NCBI GenBank assembly: GCA_049999725.1
Contig: JBNGIS010007141.1
Coordinates: 39,909 to 96,265 of the forward strand
DNA from: Haplomitrium mnioides
Lineage: Eukaryota; Marchantiophyta; Haplomitriopsida; Calobryales
Reading direction: 5' to 3'
Length of the DNA stretch: 56,357 nucleotides
Below, one piece after another: positions 10,894 through 23,653 of the stretch. The notes beneath the pieces were generated by a model. That model made no database searches. It was not told where the DNA came from and worked only from the letters and a program-made list of their open reading frames with translations. Every line of letters begins with the position of its first letter. Positions within the stretch are counted from its first letter, which is position 1. A program made the translations under genes and the position numbers.

Positions 10894-12120
10894 GTACTTG
10901 ATAATGTATTTAGAATAATATAGAATTGCTTTGGTTGGTACTCCAACTTGATATCAAAGAGCTTCAATTAATACTCTTCGTGATATCGACTCTATGTTGT
11001 AGGTTTTGATTAACTACAGCAAGAGTTTGTGATCTATATATTTAAATAAAAAAATTTCTAAAAGATAATATCTCCAAACCTTTGTTGCAAAAACCATTGC
11101 TAGTTTCTCTTGATCATTTGTAGAATAGTTTCTCTTCATTGCATTTAATCAACATGAAATAAAGGCAATTGGATAAAATTCAGTCTTATCATTATTACTA
11201 TACTAATACAAGACTTCTATCCCCAAACAAAATGATCAAGAGCTTTTCCTTCTCCCATATCTAGAATTTCCACAGTAGTATTCTGAAATTGCGCAACATA
11301 GCATTTTGTTATACCAATTTGCTTCAATTTTGCAAGACAATCTCTCACTATCTTCACAACATTCAAAACTCTAAATCTTAAAACCATTGTGATGTTAAAC
11401 TCAATTTAAGAAATAATGTGAGCAATAATCTCATGTTGTGCTTGTTTAATTTGATGTCTTTACCAAGTTTCTACAACTCTTTCTAATTGACTTGTTGCAA
11501 AATGAAAATTTCAACCATCTTTTCTTATGTTAGTAGCTTCAAAGTATTGCTTATAATCAAAAAAATTTCTCAGTTGCAACGTCATCTATCACATAATTTT
11601 GGCTTTGGAAAACATATATAATATCAATTTTATTGCTAAAATGTCTGAATCACTTCTCAATTTGTTTCTAGATTCTATATGTAACTTACTATTGAAATGA
11701 ACAATTGGCTCTAATACCAATATACATAACTCCAAGATGTATTCAAAGAGAATAAGATAAAATTTAATGCCAAGATAGGCAATCACTAATGCAACCAAAT
11801 GCCAAACTAGACTAACACCAATGAGAATACAAACAAAAGCTCAACACTTTATCATATCTTCCAACCTAGTTCTAACCTTTTCTCACTTTAAAAACCTTTT
11901 TGAAAGTCACTAGAAATTTTAAATAGCCATCTTAATTTAAGAGCCACTATCATGTACTTCACTCCTCTTTATTTTTGACAATCTAAAATTCAAATTATTA
12001 CAATGCATCTTATGATATTCTATATATACTCACGTCTTTAAGTTTGATAACAAATATCTATTGAACTTGACTTGATTTTGCAAACCCTATATTAAAGTAC
12101 AAATACAAAAGCACCATGCT
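10894..12120 (-). mobile_element. Degraded chromodomain-family gypsy relic, internally deleted
   Basis: 10894-11230 matches the RNase H region of the gypsy element at 41560-41870 (CTTGATATCAAAGAGCT, then CATTTAATCAACATGA). 11270-11600 jumps to the gag region (TTGCTTCAATTTTGC, as at 43970), so RT and protease are missing. At 11704-11719 TTGGCTCTAATACCA is the complement of an initiator tRNA-Met primer site. The rest to about 12100 is a decayed LTR containing TTCACTCCTCTTTATTTTT. Coding is fully broken. Confidence 0.65.
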
Positions 12121-13050
12121 CACTCTTTTGCCGACCACACAAGTTGTTATATTGTTGTTATGTAGCAATTATTTAGGTTTGAGAGTACTCAAGTATATGG
12201 TTGTGGAGAGTGCTATGCAAATGGCAAAAGCTTCTAATTAACAATATTGAAATCATAAAAATATAGCATAGACTCGATTGCTTGTGCCTTCATGAAGTCA
12301 CCTTCTCTCAACCATAAAAAATAAATTAGAGGATTTCTCCAAGTTTTTGCTTGATTGTTTTGACCAAAGTTAAAGCAAGCTCTATTTATTCATGGATTTT
12401 GAAACTCTTTGGCTCAAATAGAGATTAGATAAAAAGTATACGTGGAAAATTTCAATTACAGGTGCACATCAAAACTCTCACCACTAACATATATTATTTG
12501 AGTGATGTTCAAAGACCAAAAAAACAACTCTCATACACTCTTCAAGTAGCAATCTTCTTTATTTGCATGCTCACAAATCTTTATCTCTTATACTTATTAT
12601 GATATAGGAAAAAGAACTCACAACTCAAAGTCAAAATAAAAGTAAAATTGAAGAACCTCATAATTTTGTTCTCAACTTCAATTGATTTTCATATAAATAT
12701 TTTGATTTCAAATGACTCAAAATTTGATACCAAAATGTAGCCCTTGTTGTCAACTTTTCAAAACTGTTTTTTTTTTGTTCTAGAAACATTGTGTATTTTG
12801 CACAATAGCTTGAACTCTCAAATTGTCTTCAATTCGACTCATTTTTACTCAATTGCTCATAAATTTGTGATTGAATCTCCAAATGTGTTGAAATTTCTTG
12901 CACATGGATGTACTTTTCAATCTTTATTATCTTAGAGCTAAGATGGGACTTTAAACTAATTCTATTCTATTTTATTCTTCCTTTATCTTCAAAATATCTT
13001 AGGATATAATAGAGAAAATCCTCAAAAAGCCAATTGGCTAACCTTTTTTA
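12121..13050. repeat. Decayed copy of the solo-LTR-like repeat seen at 39043-40797
   Basis: Shares GTATATGGTTGTGGAGAGTG and CAAATGGCAAAAGC (12200-12230) with 39090-39120. Further matches are AACTCACAACTCAAAGTC (12610) with 39550, and CCTTGTTGTCAACTTTTC with 39690. Ends are uncertain and there is no coding content. Confidence 0.5.
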
Positions 13051-15970
13051 TACTAATAATCTCTAGAGAAACTTCCATATTACGTTGAGCTATACCACCT
13101 TTTCTTTTCTAGGCTCTTCTATAATTTTCTATGAATGTTTCATTGGAAAGAAGGATTTGTTTTCCCTTATTTTGTTGCATTTTACACATTAGCTAAACTT
13201 CAACATGATGTCCACCTTCTCTAAACATGTACATAGTTTGGTTAGCACCAAGAAAGAAAAATACTTTGTGGTTGACATCATAGTACTTCTTCTTCTTCTA
13301 GCCTCAAATTCTCCTTTTGCTCTTCTATATTATCTTCTCTTTCAAACATTGGCTCATCATCTCCAATCTCTTCTAAAGTAGTTTCTCTATCTCGTTTCTT
13401 GAATAGCTTCAGTGGATTTCTTGCAATTAGAACTTTGAGCCAAGTCTCATCTAGCTCTCAGACTCAAGGTATATATGACATTGCTATACACAGTCACCAC
13501 TACACAAGGTCCAAACTAGTGCTTGGAGAACTTTTGAATTTTACTATACTAATTGTCTAAGCTATTATCATACACCAATACCCAATTTCTTTCTTGTAGA
13601 TTCTAAGGTCTCAATCTATGTCTTTGATCAAATATTTCTTTGTTTTTCAACATTGTTATCTTTAGCTTTTTCATTGCTAGATGAATATCTTTAAGATTCC
13701 TCTTTAGTTGTCGAATTCAAATTGCAAAACGCTCTTCTGACAACATTTGATCTTGCCAAGAAAATACTTTCGAACTCAATATGGTCTTCCTAATAGAAAT
13801 GATTGGTTTTGCCATTGTATCAACTTAGTTGGTATATACCTAACGATTGAGCTATGAGTAGTTCATTAAGCCATACTGCAAATGGTAGTAGCCTTTGTCA
13901 CTCACTTGTTAATCTTCTATAGACTTTAAAAGGATTTTTAACAATAAGAGGATGACTACGCCGAGTCCTAATATTTCATTTAAGAATAGATGTTGTGGTG
14001 AGAGCAAGTTTAATCCCACACCTCTAAAAGAAATCTCTAGCTTTATGAGTGTTCAATTCTCCTCTATCAGTTGCAGTTTTTCCCACACAACCATATCGTG
14101 TAACCACATCATGAAGCAAGAATCGACAAACATTTTTTGTTGCTTTAGTTCTAAATACTCTTACTTTGACTTGATTGGATAAATCCTTTCTTGTTATGAC
14201 CAAACACTTCATCTACCAAACCCCAAATAGCATAACAACTAGATCCACCACCTTTGAGTATGCATTGCAAGTGGATATGTTGGATGTAAGCCATCTGTGT
14301 GTCGAGTATCTGGATACATTTGGTAGGTTTAACAAGACTCTACAAGTGTAGCAACATTCATGTACATGTTTTTCCACCAATATTTATCCTTGAATTTGGC
14401 AAAGGTGCTAGAAATACCTCTATTTCTAGCCCATAAACTACTATAGGTTTCATTCATTACTTGTTTTTGTACCTGTTTCTCAAACACCATCGTTCTTGTT
14501 ATATCATCATCATTTTTTGCTCTATTTTATAAATAGCCACTTGTCTATAGATATTATTGGTTTTTTTACTTGTTTGAACTTTGCCTCACTTCAATCTAGT
14601 TTTCTTCTTAAAGTTCTCAAATAATACCCAATATCTAGCTGATGTCCTTCTGACAGTTCTTTCAAAAATGGCTCTCTACTCATCTTCTCTCTTTTGTACA
14701 TGTGAATAAAATTCAAATCCGACATCATCCATATCCAAGATCATTTCTTCTTTTTGCTCATATTGAGCTCGAGAGAGAGAGAGAGCATATATGCTATTGG
14801 ATTATCTTTGTTTGCTATATGCTTAAATTCTTAATTCAAAGACTTGATATAGGCAATTCAACGCAACATTACAATGTTGGAAGTGCTATAATTGGTGGCT
14901 ATCTCCAAAAAATGTAAGAAATCTATTTCTACAATTAGTGTTCTTCCATTCAAGTATTAGTTCTTAGCCTTAATAGATGCAACCATCTATTATAACTCTT
15001 TTCTTTTTACTTTTGGATAGCTTCTTTGTTGTTTGTTCAACACCTTTGCTCTAAACCAATTGCAAATTGGTTTGTTTCTTCATTATTTTTCCCACCTGTC
15101 TAGCCTATAGCGATAGAACTGGCATCTATAGTCAAGATTACTAGCTTCTTATTCTTATAACTCACTCTTTAAAGGACAAATCGAGAAGATAATAGTTTCT
15201 TAAACATTTGTAGTGCTCTTAGATGGATGTTTTCCCATCCAAACTTCTTAACTACAAGCAAAAAATCATATAAATGACCGCTATATGGGCAAAATGTCGG
15301 ATCCATATATAGTAGAACATACATTCCCCTAAAAAATTGTCTACCTCTATTGTTGAGCTACATTTATAATTTAGTTACTAAATAGCATCAACCTTCTTTT
15401 AATCAGGTTTGCAGTCAAACCACCTACAATCACAACCTCACGAGTTCTAAAGAGTGATTTCACCTCTGATAAAGTTAGATGTACTTCTTTTTGCTTTGTC
15501 AAAATTTGACTACAATCTGACATATGATTAGCTACGAATTTTTGACACCCCTTATGATCAAAAACCTCATTCTTCTCTTCTTTTATATAATCTTTGATTA
15601 GAATATCATCAAAGAATGGGATAGTTTTTTCAAGAATAAAGTCTATCTAACAAGACTTTGTTTGTCTTATTCATCATATATGCCACTAATTTTGTAGCAC
15701 CTTAAGGTATAGGAGACATTCTCAATAAGCCTCACCAGTATTCTCATAGTTGTAATATCTCTAGTCCTTTCAATAAGTTGAAATTGGTTACAACCAGAGT
15801 AGAAATCATCCATAAAATAGATAGATTTTATGGTAAATGTTTTTGCAAACTCTCCAACAATTGGTCTCGCCCTTGTATTTTGAATAGTACCTTGATTCAT
15901 TGGTTGTACATCTTGAATAAATTGTAGTGCTCTACTTTTCTTCATCATATTCCATAGCAACATAATTCTA
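13051..15970 (-). mobile_element. Decayed Ty3/gypsy relic of a second lineage
   Basis: The minus strand from 15963 encodes a gypsy RT: FIQDVQPMNQ, then YSGCNQFQLIE, and a FFDDILIK catalytic box near 15620. RNase H-like sequence follows toward 14950, then integrase-like sequence (13900-14450) and its C-terminal region near 13500. The order RT, RNase H, integrase is gypsy-type. No LTRs are recognisable. Its RT differs clearly from the chromodomain gypsy elements at 37882 and 48536. Confidence 0.6.
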
Positions 15971-15984
15971 CATTAATTTATGGG

Positions 15985-16960
15985 CATAGACTAAGCTTGT
16001 GCTAGACCCAAAGAAAAGATCTAATATTCAATCCTCCTTTGATGATGACTGATTAATAAAAAATTTATAAATAGTCTACATCTTTTGATAACATTTATAG
16101 TAGCATCATCTTATGGATGTTTAAGTTTGGCAAAAACCGCAAGGCAGCTGAATACACTACGCATGATCAAGCAAAGGCAACCAATTGAATCTTTGAATTA
16201 GAGATTGAACATTTTTATATTGCGCCTTCTCTCCTTTGTCTAGTAGCTCACCGTCCTATACTCATGGGGATGCACAATTTCATAACCACCGGAGTGATGA
16301 ATTTTTGTTTAGTCTTTGAAGCAATCAAAAAACATTTATAAGCTACAACAAGAAAAGAAATCAAGTGCTAAACAAACATACCAAATAAGAAGAGAAAAAT
16401 AAACTTTTATAAGACTTACAAGATGACATGGTCGATAGTGCAACAGACTTCCAAAAGCACATCATTGACAATGCCAAACAACTATGATGAATGAATAATG
16501 AAAAAAGACCAAAACTCTGAAGTTGTAATCGCAAAAGATGAAACTATATAAAAAATATCATCATTTGAAAAGGGCTCCAAATCATCATGCTTGCATTCCT
16601 CAAGGAATGTCAGCAATAGCAAGAGTGAAACCTCATGGTTTTACTAGCCCCTTGAGTTGTCGAGTGTTGCTCTCCATATGGACTTGATAATACGTCACGT
16701 TGAGTCTGTCAATATAGGGCTATGAACTAGAGTCCTTATCATTAAACCTCCCTCCGAGAGAGGGACAACAACTTTATTTTGCTATTTGGTTTTCCATTCT
16801 CTAGCTTTCTAACACTGAAGCAAAAAAGCAAGAAGGTAAGAAACCAAGGTTGGGGCTTGGTCTTGATCTTCATGGGCTTCTTTAGCTCCGGTTTTTTTTT
16901 TTTGCCCTAAGCAACTACTATCAACTTTTTGCGAGTTGATATTAGAAAGTTTTATCACCT
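15985..16960 (-). pseudogene. ParB-methyltransferase gene, C-terminal half (copy B)
   Basis: The minus strand carries the methyltransferase exons found in elements C and F: the exon after an AAG acceptor near 16960 (GDKTF..., then KIKTKPQPW near 16850), and the motif IV region near 16600, where LAIADIP runs into a deletion that removes YG. The C-terminal part toward 15985 matches 54420-54700. The ParB half, the start and the divergent promoter are missing. DUF7869 copy B starts on the opposite strand at 17312, keeping the family's divergent layout. Confidence 0.65.
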
Positions 16961-17039
16961 TAAAAAAGAAAACAAGTAATGAATAAATACCCAAAAACTT
17001 AACAATAAAAAAGCACATACATTACGACATGCATGTATG

Positions 17040-17301
17040 CACTACAAGAGTCCATCCGCGCATGGAATTCTTGAGTCTCTAAGAACTTGGAATTTGTTTT
17101 TTCTCTGTAAAACATGACTTTTCAATAGTCTATACGCACATAGACAATTGAGTCTATGCATGCATGGACTCTTGAGTCTATGTGTGTGAGGGAGAGAGGT
17201 AGTTTAGGCACATGTGGGCTCAATGTAATCCATGTATGCATGGTCTCAGAAGAGTCCAAGCACTTGGACTAAAGAGTCCAAATGTGGAAGGAGTTAAGAG
17301 T
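17040..17301. repeat. Palindromic repeat cluster between the two genes of copy B
   Basis: Contains GAGTCTATGCATGCATGGACTC, TATACGCACATAGAC and CCAAGCACTTGG, all degenerate inverted repeats of the family core. It corresponds to the methyltransferase intron array of other copies and to 33633-33860 upstream of copy D. Confidence 0.75.
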
Positions 17302-17311
17302 NNNNNNNNNN
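17302..17311. other. Assembly gap (10 N)
   Basis: A ten-N run, a size often used when the gap length is unknown. Sequence from both sides of the gap reappears joined at 21225-21765, which is therefore a candidate for the missing bases. Confidence 0.95.
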
Positions 17312-20300
17312 GAGCTTTATAAAGAAAAAGCTTGATCTAGTATCAATTTTGAAATTGAAGAGAATTTTATGTTACTGAAAGAATTGTTTGTTGTTGTGCA
17401 AGGCAAGTTTCTTAAGAGTTGTAAAAGAAATGTATTTTTAGCAAAGCATGAAGAATCAAGATATTATCTTGTAGTAGTGAATACTAAGAAAATACTCTAA
17501 TATTGACAATCAATTTTACTCTACATGCTAGTGCTATTATATGTAGAGGAGCTTTCAAGTTAATTTTATCCATAGAATTGGTAGAATCTAAAGGATTCAA
17601 AATCTAAAGAATGTAGATCTTAGGGGGATTTTTAGAAATGGAGAATTATTTACCAAAGGAGTATTTGTGCATGAATAGATGGACAATGTTTTTCAAGAAC
17701 ACTATAGAGAATGTCGACTCATGAAGTTTATAAATTTCTGGGATAATTTACCAAATGAGAGGTTATGATTATTATACGACTTATTTGAAAGAGAAGAATC
17801 TTCATTGCATTCTTAGTTCTTATGGTTTTGCAAAAAATGGGAGAATGTATCTTCCAAATGTTAAAATTCCAAAGCACAATAGATTTGTTTTTTATGAAAC
17901 TTGCAAGGAAATTAAATTAATATGCAAGCCAACTAAAGTCAAAGCTTATTCTTGAAGATGTTTATCTTTATTACCTTATTTGCACATAGATTTTGTTATT
18001 GTTGATTTGAATTGTAAACGTAGCCGGAGTCAAAAAAACATAGGAATTGTAGATGTTGTGTAATACTCTATGCTCATATATGGTTTGTTATTTTTAGTTT
18101 GAATCCAAAGCATATCAAGAGTCAAATTGTTCTTATTGACTTTATGCGCGCATGAGGTTTTGTCATTTTTGCTTTCAATCCAAGACACGACTCGAGATAA
18201 ACCATATCATGAATCATTTGTTTTGTTTGTGACCCTATGTACGCATAGGTTTTATTATTGGTTATTTCAATCCTAGTTGAAATTATTGTCAAAGCAAGCC
18301 AATGAATTAATGTTGTTGTTTTTTGCCCTATGTGCACAAAGGTATTGTTATTGTTTCTTTAAATCGTATGTGCGTATAAAGTCAAAGCTAGTGTGGAAGT
18401 TGTAGTTCTTGTTTGTGACCATACGGAGATTGAGGTTTTTCTTTTCTTTGGTTGAATCTCATGTGCATGTTGAGTCAAAATGAGCCAAAGAAGTGTAAGT
18501 GTTGTTTGTTCCCGTAAGCTCACATAGATGTTGTTATGGTCATTGTGAATCTCCTACGTTTTAAGAGTAAAAACGAGATTTCAAATTGTTGTCTATCAAT
18601 TTGATCCTTTGCGCTCAAAATGTTTGTTGATATTGGTTTGAATATTGTTTGTGCATAAAATTATCCTCAAAATTCTCGATATCAGGACATGTTTAACATA
18701 ATTATTTATATATTTTGGTGTTTTTTGGTGATATAGTCAAATATAATAACCACTTGTTTCTTCATCGTAACCAACAAATAAAACAAATAACAAAGCTTGC
18801 AACCCATCAAAGAAAATGTTATGCTGATGGTCAAAAGTATTTGGGCATTGTAATCGATGGAATGGATCAAAAGAAAACAACAATTCCACACTAGCCTTCA
18901 CCACCAAAAACAATTGATAAAGATTGTTTTGTGGGTTTTCTCATTGCTGGTGTGTTAATTTTCAATCATGCTATTTCTTCAAAGGTCTTCTTAACCTATA
19001 AAATTTTGAGATAAGACTCCAATTTGATGACTATAGTGTTCAATAAAATACTATATGAGTTTGAAAGACTGCTACCTTTCACCTTTTATCTTAAGTTAGA
19101 CAATACAATATGAGAGAATAAGAATTCTTTTTTATTTGGATTTCTTGGTCTCTTGATCGCTACGAATGTTTTTCCGAAAAATCAAATTGGGATTTCTCAT
19201 GGTTATCCATACTCATGATCAAATTGATCAAATATTTAGCACATTCTCAAAAAATTTGAAATGTGTGAAGGCTTTTACCATAAGGAGTGTTAGTAAGACG
19301 CTACAATTGTCTTATAATCCCAAACTACAAGTAACTCTTCTAATGAAGACTTGGGATTTCAAATTGTTTCTAGAAAAATATCACGCATTGGTTCAAGAGA
19401 TAAATGATATTATCTTCAATAAAAAATTCAAGTTCAAGTTGAGTGATTCGAAAGCAAAGATTTGGAGCAAACAATTTTCAACATATGAATTTTGGTTACC
19501 TCCGGATGGTATTTGTCAACTTATGTATTGAAGTGGACACAAAAATTCTATGTACAATATTGATTTCTTTGAAGGAAAATTCTGAAATAAAATGATCTAA
19601 AATACAAGCAAGAGAGGTTGATGCTCAAGAAGTGGTCTTTGCAATTAAGGACAATATAATCGAGAATTGCTACAAGTTCTTTAAAAATTCAAATATTCAA
19701 TGGTGGAATGATTTTTTTCCTTGCTCAATTAGAGATTTTTGTCTACATCCTTGAAAGAAAAAAACGATGGATCAAAAACAAAAGTCACCTTTCCAACTTT
19801 ACAATTTGCAAACACTTGAAATGATTCTCAAAATGTTCATCCAACCTCTCAATTTGATGCTCACAAGACAAAGGAAGATGCTCCAATAGAACGTATGCTT
19901 TCTACATATCTAGCAATCTATGATAGAGTATCTAGACCACGAGAACGGACTTTTTTACATTAAACAAAATACGAGTACAAATTTAGCAACCTATATGATG
20001 TGAAAACCAAAATACATATTTTTGTTGTTACATCACTCGACCCAACAAGACATACTATTTGGATTGCCAAAGTCTTCAAATTGTTGTCACTTGATGAGAA
20101 AAAACCTTCAAACCCAAAATAAACACATGCTTAATGGTTTGCTTGTGAGGCTAATGATGCGATTTCAAGACATACATTCGGGAAAAATACCATCTAAAAA
20201 AAGAAAATGCAAAACCAAATTACAAATCGGTGTTCTTGATGTAAATAAGATCACAATTCTCTCTTTCGATTTGAAAGACAGAAAGCAATCAAACATGAAG

Positions 20301-20404
20301 TGTTTTAAAGAGACTCAATCAACCTCATTAACACTAAAGTAGATCACAAGAATCTTGATGAATCTTCTAAAGCTGAATATGAAAAAATCAATATGGGTGA
20401 CTAA
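17312..20404 (+). pseudogene. DUF7869-like transposase gene (copy B)
   Basis: The N-terminal exon (17312-17955) contains the HFPNVK-type block and an NRFVFYETCKEIK block in which the first Cys of CxxC has become Tyr. An AT-rich intron follows; the last exon starts after a TAG at 18734-18736. It holds the first Asp block (IVIDGMDQKK, 18850), LDN..ENKN (19100), HTHDQIDQIFS (19200) and the conserved WDFKLFLEK to IWSKQFST region (19350-19480). It ends at GD-TAA (20402). Stops and frameshifts occur throughout. A deletion relative to copy D removes part of the exon after CKEIK. Confidence 0.7.
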
Positions 20405-20882
20405 AGTTATTTAGAAACCCTATTTTTTATAGAGTACTTTGAGCTTATGTTGTAATTTAAGTTTATATATTTTATAAAGTATATGAGAACTTTATTTAAG
20501 AAAATTTTTGTTGTTGAGACAAATTTATATGTGAGCTTGAAGTTTTTAGAGTTGATGATTTCTAGTTTATTCTTATCATTTGCAAATGAAATTTAAACAT
20601 TCAATAATAATCTTCGCTTGGTTTGTCAAACATTTTCATATCCAAAATGTTATCATATTTCTTCCTACTATATTGTTGGCTATAAATATTTCAATGTTTT
20701 GGCTATTGAGTCATTTGGTATAGATCTTTTGAATTCTTGAACCATGTGCCTACCTTGAATACTTAATCCCTTGCTAGCAGTGACTTTGATATAAAACTTG
20801 AAATATTTTGTGTGCTTTGACGCTAATGTTGAACTTGACCCCTTGTACTCAAAGACTTTGATCTAGAAATTAGAGCCCTAAG
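20405..20882 (+). other. 3' tail of copy B up to the gypsy insertion
   Basis: Noncoding AT-rich tail matching 37403-37881 of copy D. It ends in CTAAG (20878-20882), the 5 bp target duplication of the gypsy insertion. The second CTAAG is found at 44842-44846. Confidence 0.7.
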
Positions 20883-21189
20883 TGTAAAAGAGCTCAGAGA
20901 CTAACTCCCAAATAAGTAACAACTTCAAGATAACTCTAATAGAGTTACACAACTCAAGACCAATAAGCAAACAAAAACCAAGAGAGCTAGCCAAAGCCAA
21001 ACAAAGCAAAGAGCCAAATTGAGTTGGGAGGAACTCTAGATTGAGAAGTGAGACTATAAAACCCTTCTATTTATACAAGATAAGAGGGTGCCATCCTTTT
21101 TTCTTCACTTATAATTCACTTCTAATTTCAGCTCTAAGACTCTAAAAGTGACTTTGAAGGCAAGTAATGTAATACCAACCTTAAAAGTA
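20883..21189 (-). repeat. Truncated gypsy LTR
   Basis: Begins TGTAAAAGAGCTCAGAGAC and follows the LTRs at 37882-38287 and 44427-44841 for about 307 bp. It breaks off at ACCCACTAC, where unrelated sequence begins. Confidence 0.85.
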
Positions 21190-21765
21190 ACCCACTACCA
21201 TTGAATATTTGAATTTGAAGATTCCAAGCACTTGGACTAAAGAGTCCAAATGTGGAAGGAGTTAAGAGTCCATGTGCCCGTGGACTCTTAAGATTCCATG
21301 CAAGCATGATATGTATTGTCAAAAGATAATACTTTGAAAAAAAAAGAAATTGAAATAGTTTCAAATAAAATGAAAGACTTGGCAATAATGCATAAGATCT
21401 TGAAGATAGTTCTCTATTTCCAATAGCTGAATTTTCATACAAGCCCAATCGACTAGCAAAACAAAAGAGCTTTTTGTTTAAGCCAAAACCCAAATTGGTG
21501 AATCCTTTACGTGATAATTCATTATGAAAAGTCCATCATGACGAGAGCTTTATAAAGAAAAAGCTTGATCTAGTATCAATTTTGAAATTGAGGAGAATTT
21601 TATGTTACTAAAAGAATTGTTTGTTGTTGTGCAAGGCAAGTTTCTTAAGAGTTGTAAAAGAAATGTATTTTTAGCAAAGCATGAAGAATCAAGATATTAT
21701 CTTGTAGTGGAGAATACTAAGAAAATACTCTAATATTGACAATCAATTTTACTCTTCTTCGTCAT
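21190..21765 (+). repeat. Displaced copy of the 5' region of the DUF7869 gene
   Basis: From about 21225 the segment matches 33810-34345 (copy D), and its ends match both sides of the 17302 gap (17260-17301 and 17312-17521) with only a few differences. It sits abruptly between a truncated gypsy LTR and gypsy 3' coding sequence. Either a recent local duplication or an assembly misplacement would explain this. Confidence 0.7.
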
Positions 21766-22020
21766 TGTTGAAACTTTCAAAATTTTGAATAGCCTCTTGA
21801 GCATTCTCAAGGTTTGAACAAGGTTCCCAAGAAGCATCATAAAGTGGATAGTCTTTCTACAAAACCTTGTATTGAACTTGTGGATCTCGCCCTCGCTTAG
21901 TAACTCTTTTCACCAAAATGCGGTCCACTTCAAATTCTTCATGATCATCAAGAACAATATCCAAAGGAGGAAGTTGAACACAACCTGCAAAATAAGATGG
22001 ACTAGGATCAAAAAGCTTAA
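21766..22020 (-). pseudogene. Gypsy integrase tail/chromodomain fragment, left flank of element C
   Basis: The minus strand reads ...CVQLPPLDIVLDDHEEFEV, then DRILVKRV and QYKVL, the chromodomain-linked end of gypsy pol. It ends at GCTTAA (22020). The preceding residues resume at 33356 on the other side of element C. The joined order matches the uninterrupted copy at 38500-38620. Confidence 0.85.
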
Positions 22021-22060
22021 AACAGTTGCTACTTTGAACCAAAAACAGGCTACTCAAAAC
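22021..22060 (+). repeat. Left TIR of element C
   Basis: Begins AACAGTTGCTACTTTGAACC. It matches the outer ends of copy A (10893 inward) and copy F (53371 inward) and, less closely, its own right end. The block CTACTTTGAACCA is identical in both ends of element C. Confidence 0.85.
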
Positions 22061-23653
22061 ATGATTTTTTCTTTGGGGAAAAATTGTGATTTTTTTTGGC
22101 CGTTTCAACAAGTGTGATAGAGCAAAAGTCAATTTTGTTATATAAAATCAATCAATATTATTAGTTTTTATAAAAATATTGGAAAAACTTGAATTTGATG
22201 AAAAGCATAAAAATTATAGTAAGTTTTCATCAAAAATTTGTATTTATTATTGATTACAATTCTGAGCCTAAAAGTTGAAATACACATCACAAGAAACTAT
22301 TTTGAAATATGTTTGATTGCACAAACTCTAAGCAAGCATAGACATAGTGCTCTTTCAAACTTTTTTGTTGGAAAAAAAATTACAAAACATAAAGAACAAG
22401 CCCAAGAGGACTGGAATTCAAGGGAATGAGTTTGCAATGGTAAATACAAAAACAAAGAAAACGAATTATTGCATGGACTTAGGAGCTTTATTTTAAACGT
22501 CAAGAAAGAAAAAAGCTTTCACTTGTAATTGCAAATCCATGCAACCAAAAGTGAACGTGGGCTTTCAAAAAGCTTACAGTATTTAAAAATATTTTATAAT
22601 TCAACGAAGCATACATAGAAACACATCATAGTTTAGAATCAAAAAGGCAGTAGCAAAGAAGATTGAATTAAGATTGTAAACAAGAAGCATGTGCAAGTTT
22701 TAGACTTGATTCAACCAAACAAAGGTCTCAAGCTCTACAAAAGAGTCTATGACTTGTGTATGAACAAAGTTGTAACCGGTAATCTTTTTATGAAAAAGCT
22801 TAAGGGTTGTACAGGAGAAATAGAACTTGTGGAAAGCATAGACTTCCACCCCAAAGTCTATGCTCGCATAGGATTCCAAGCTCAATATATGAACACTCCA
22901 CTCCAAAGTCTCTGCACGCTTACAAATCCAAGCTCAACATGTGAACACTCCATCCCAAAGTCTATGCGTGCATAGGAATTTGAATTCAACATCTGAACAC
23001 TTCACCCCAAAGTCTATATGTGCATAAGAATCTGAACTCACCATCTGAACATTCCACAACAAAGACTCACAAGAGCCTAGGTTTTAGGTTCCGTAGAAGA
23101 GTTTTTGTACATTTTGCTTGCAAATCAAAGTCTATGCACACATAGGGTTCACTTTTCTACAACCGAGGATACAAACTGTAAATATTCTATTTTTTGCAAT
23201 AAACTCTACACACGCAAAAGATTTCAGTTTCTAATTCAGAATCTAAAAGTAAAAACGGGTACAAAGCTCTTTATCTAAGTCAAATGGCAGTAAAGGTTTT
23301 AACTTTTACAACAAAGTCTTAAAAAGAAAACAAAAATTAGTCAATTTGAGCAAATACTTCAGTGAGATAATAACATTAAACTCTTCTAGAAACAATAAAG
23401 TTGAAAAAACAAAATACTTACATTTTGAAGAAGATAATATTTCTACAAAGAAAATAAAAATATTAACTATTAATTTTTCATTTCATTTAGAGAGAATAAC
23501 ATTCAACTTGGAATGATTTACAATCACAAGTTCAAGTTGGCTAAAAAATCCAACAAGTTGCTAAAAAATATTTTCAAGTACTTTTGAAAATAATCATCTT
23601 AAATTACACTATACTTGCAAATACAAAATATAGAACAAAATTCTTGATTAACT
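22061..23653 (-). other. 3' flank of the DUF7869-like gene in element C
   Basis: Noncoding. A palindromic cluster lies at about 22830-23150 (for example GTCTATGCTCGCATAGGATT, CAAAGTCTATGCGTGCATAG). The rest is AT-rich and aligns inversely with 9229-10640 of copy A. No other gene is seen. Confidence 0.75.
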
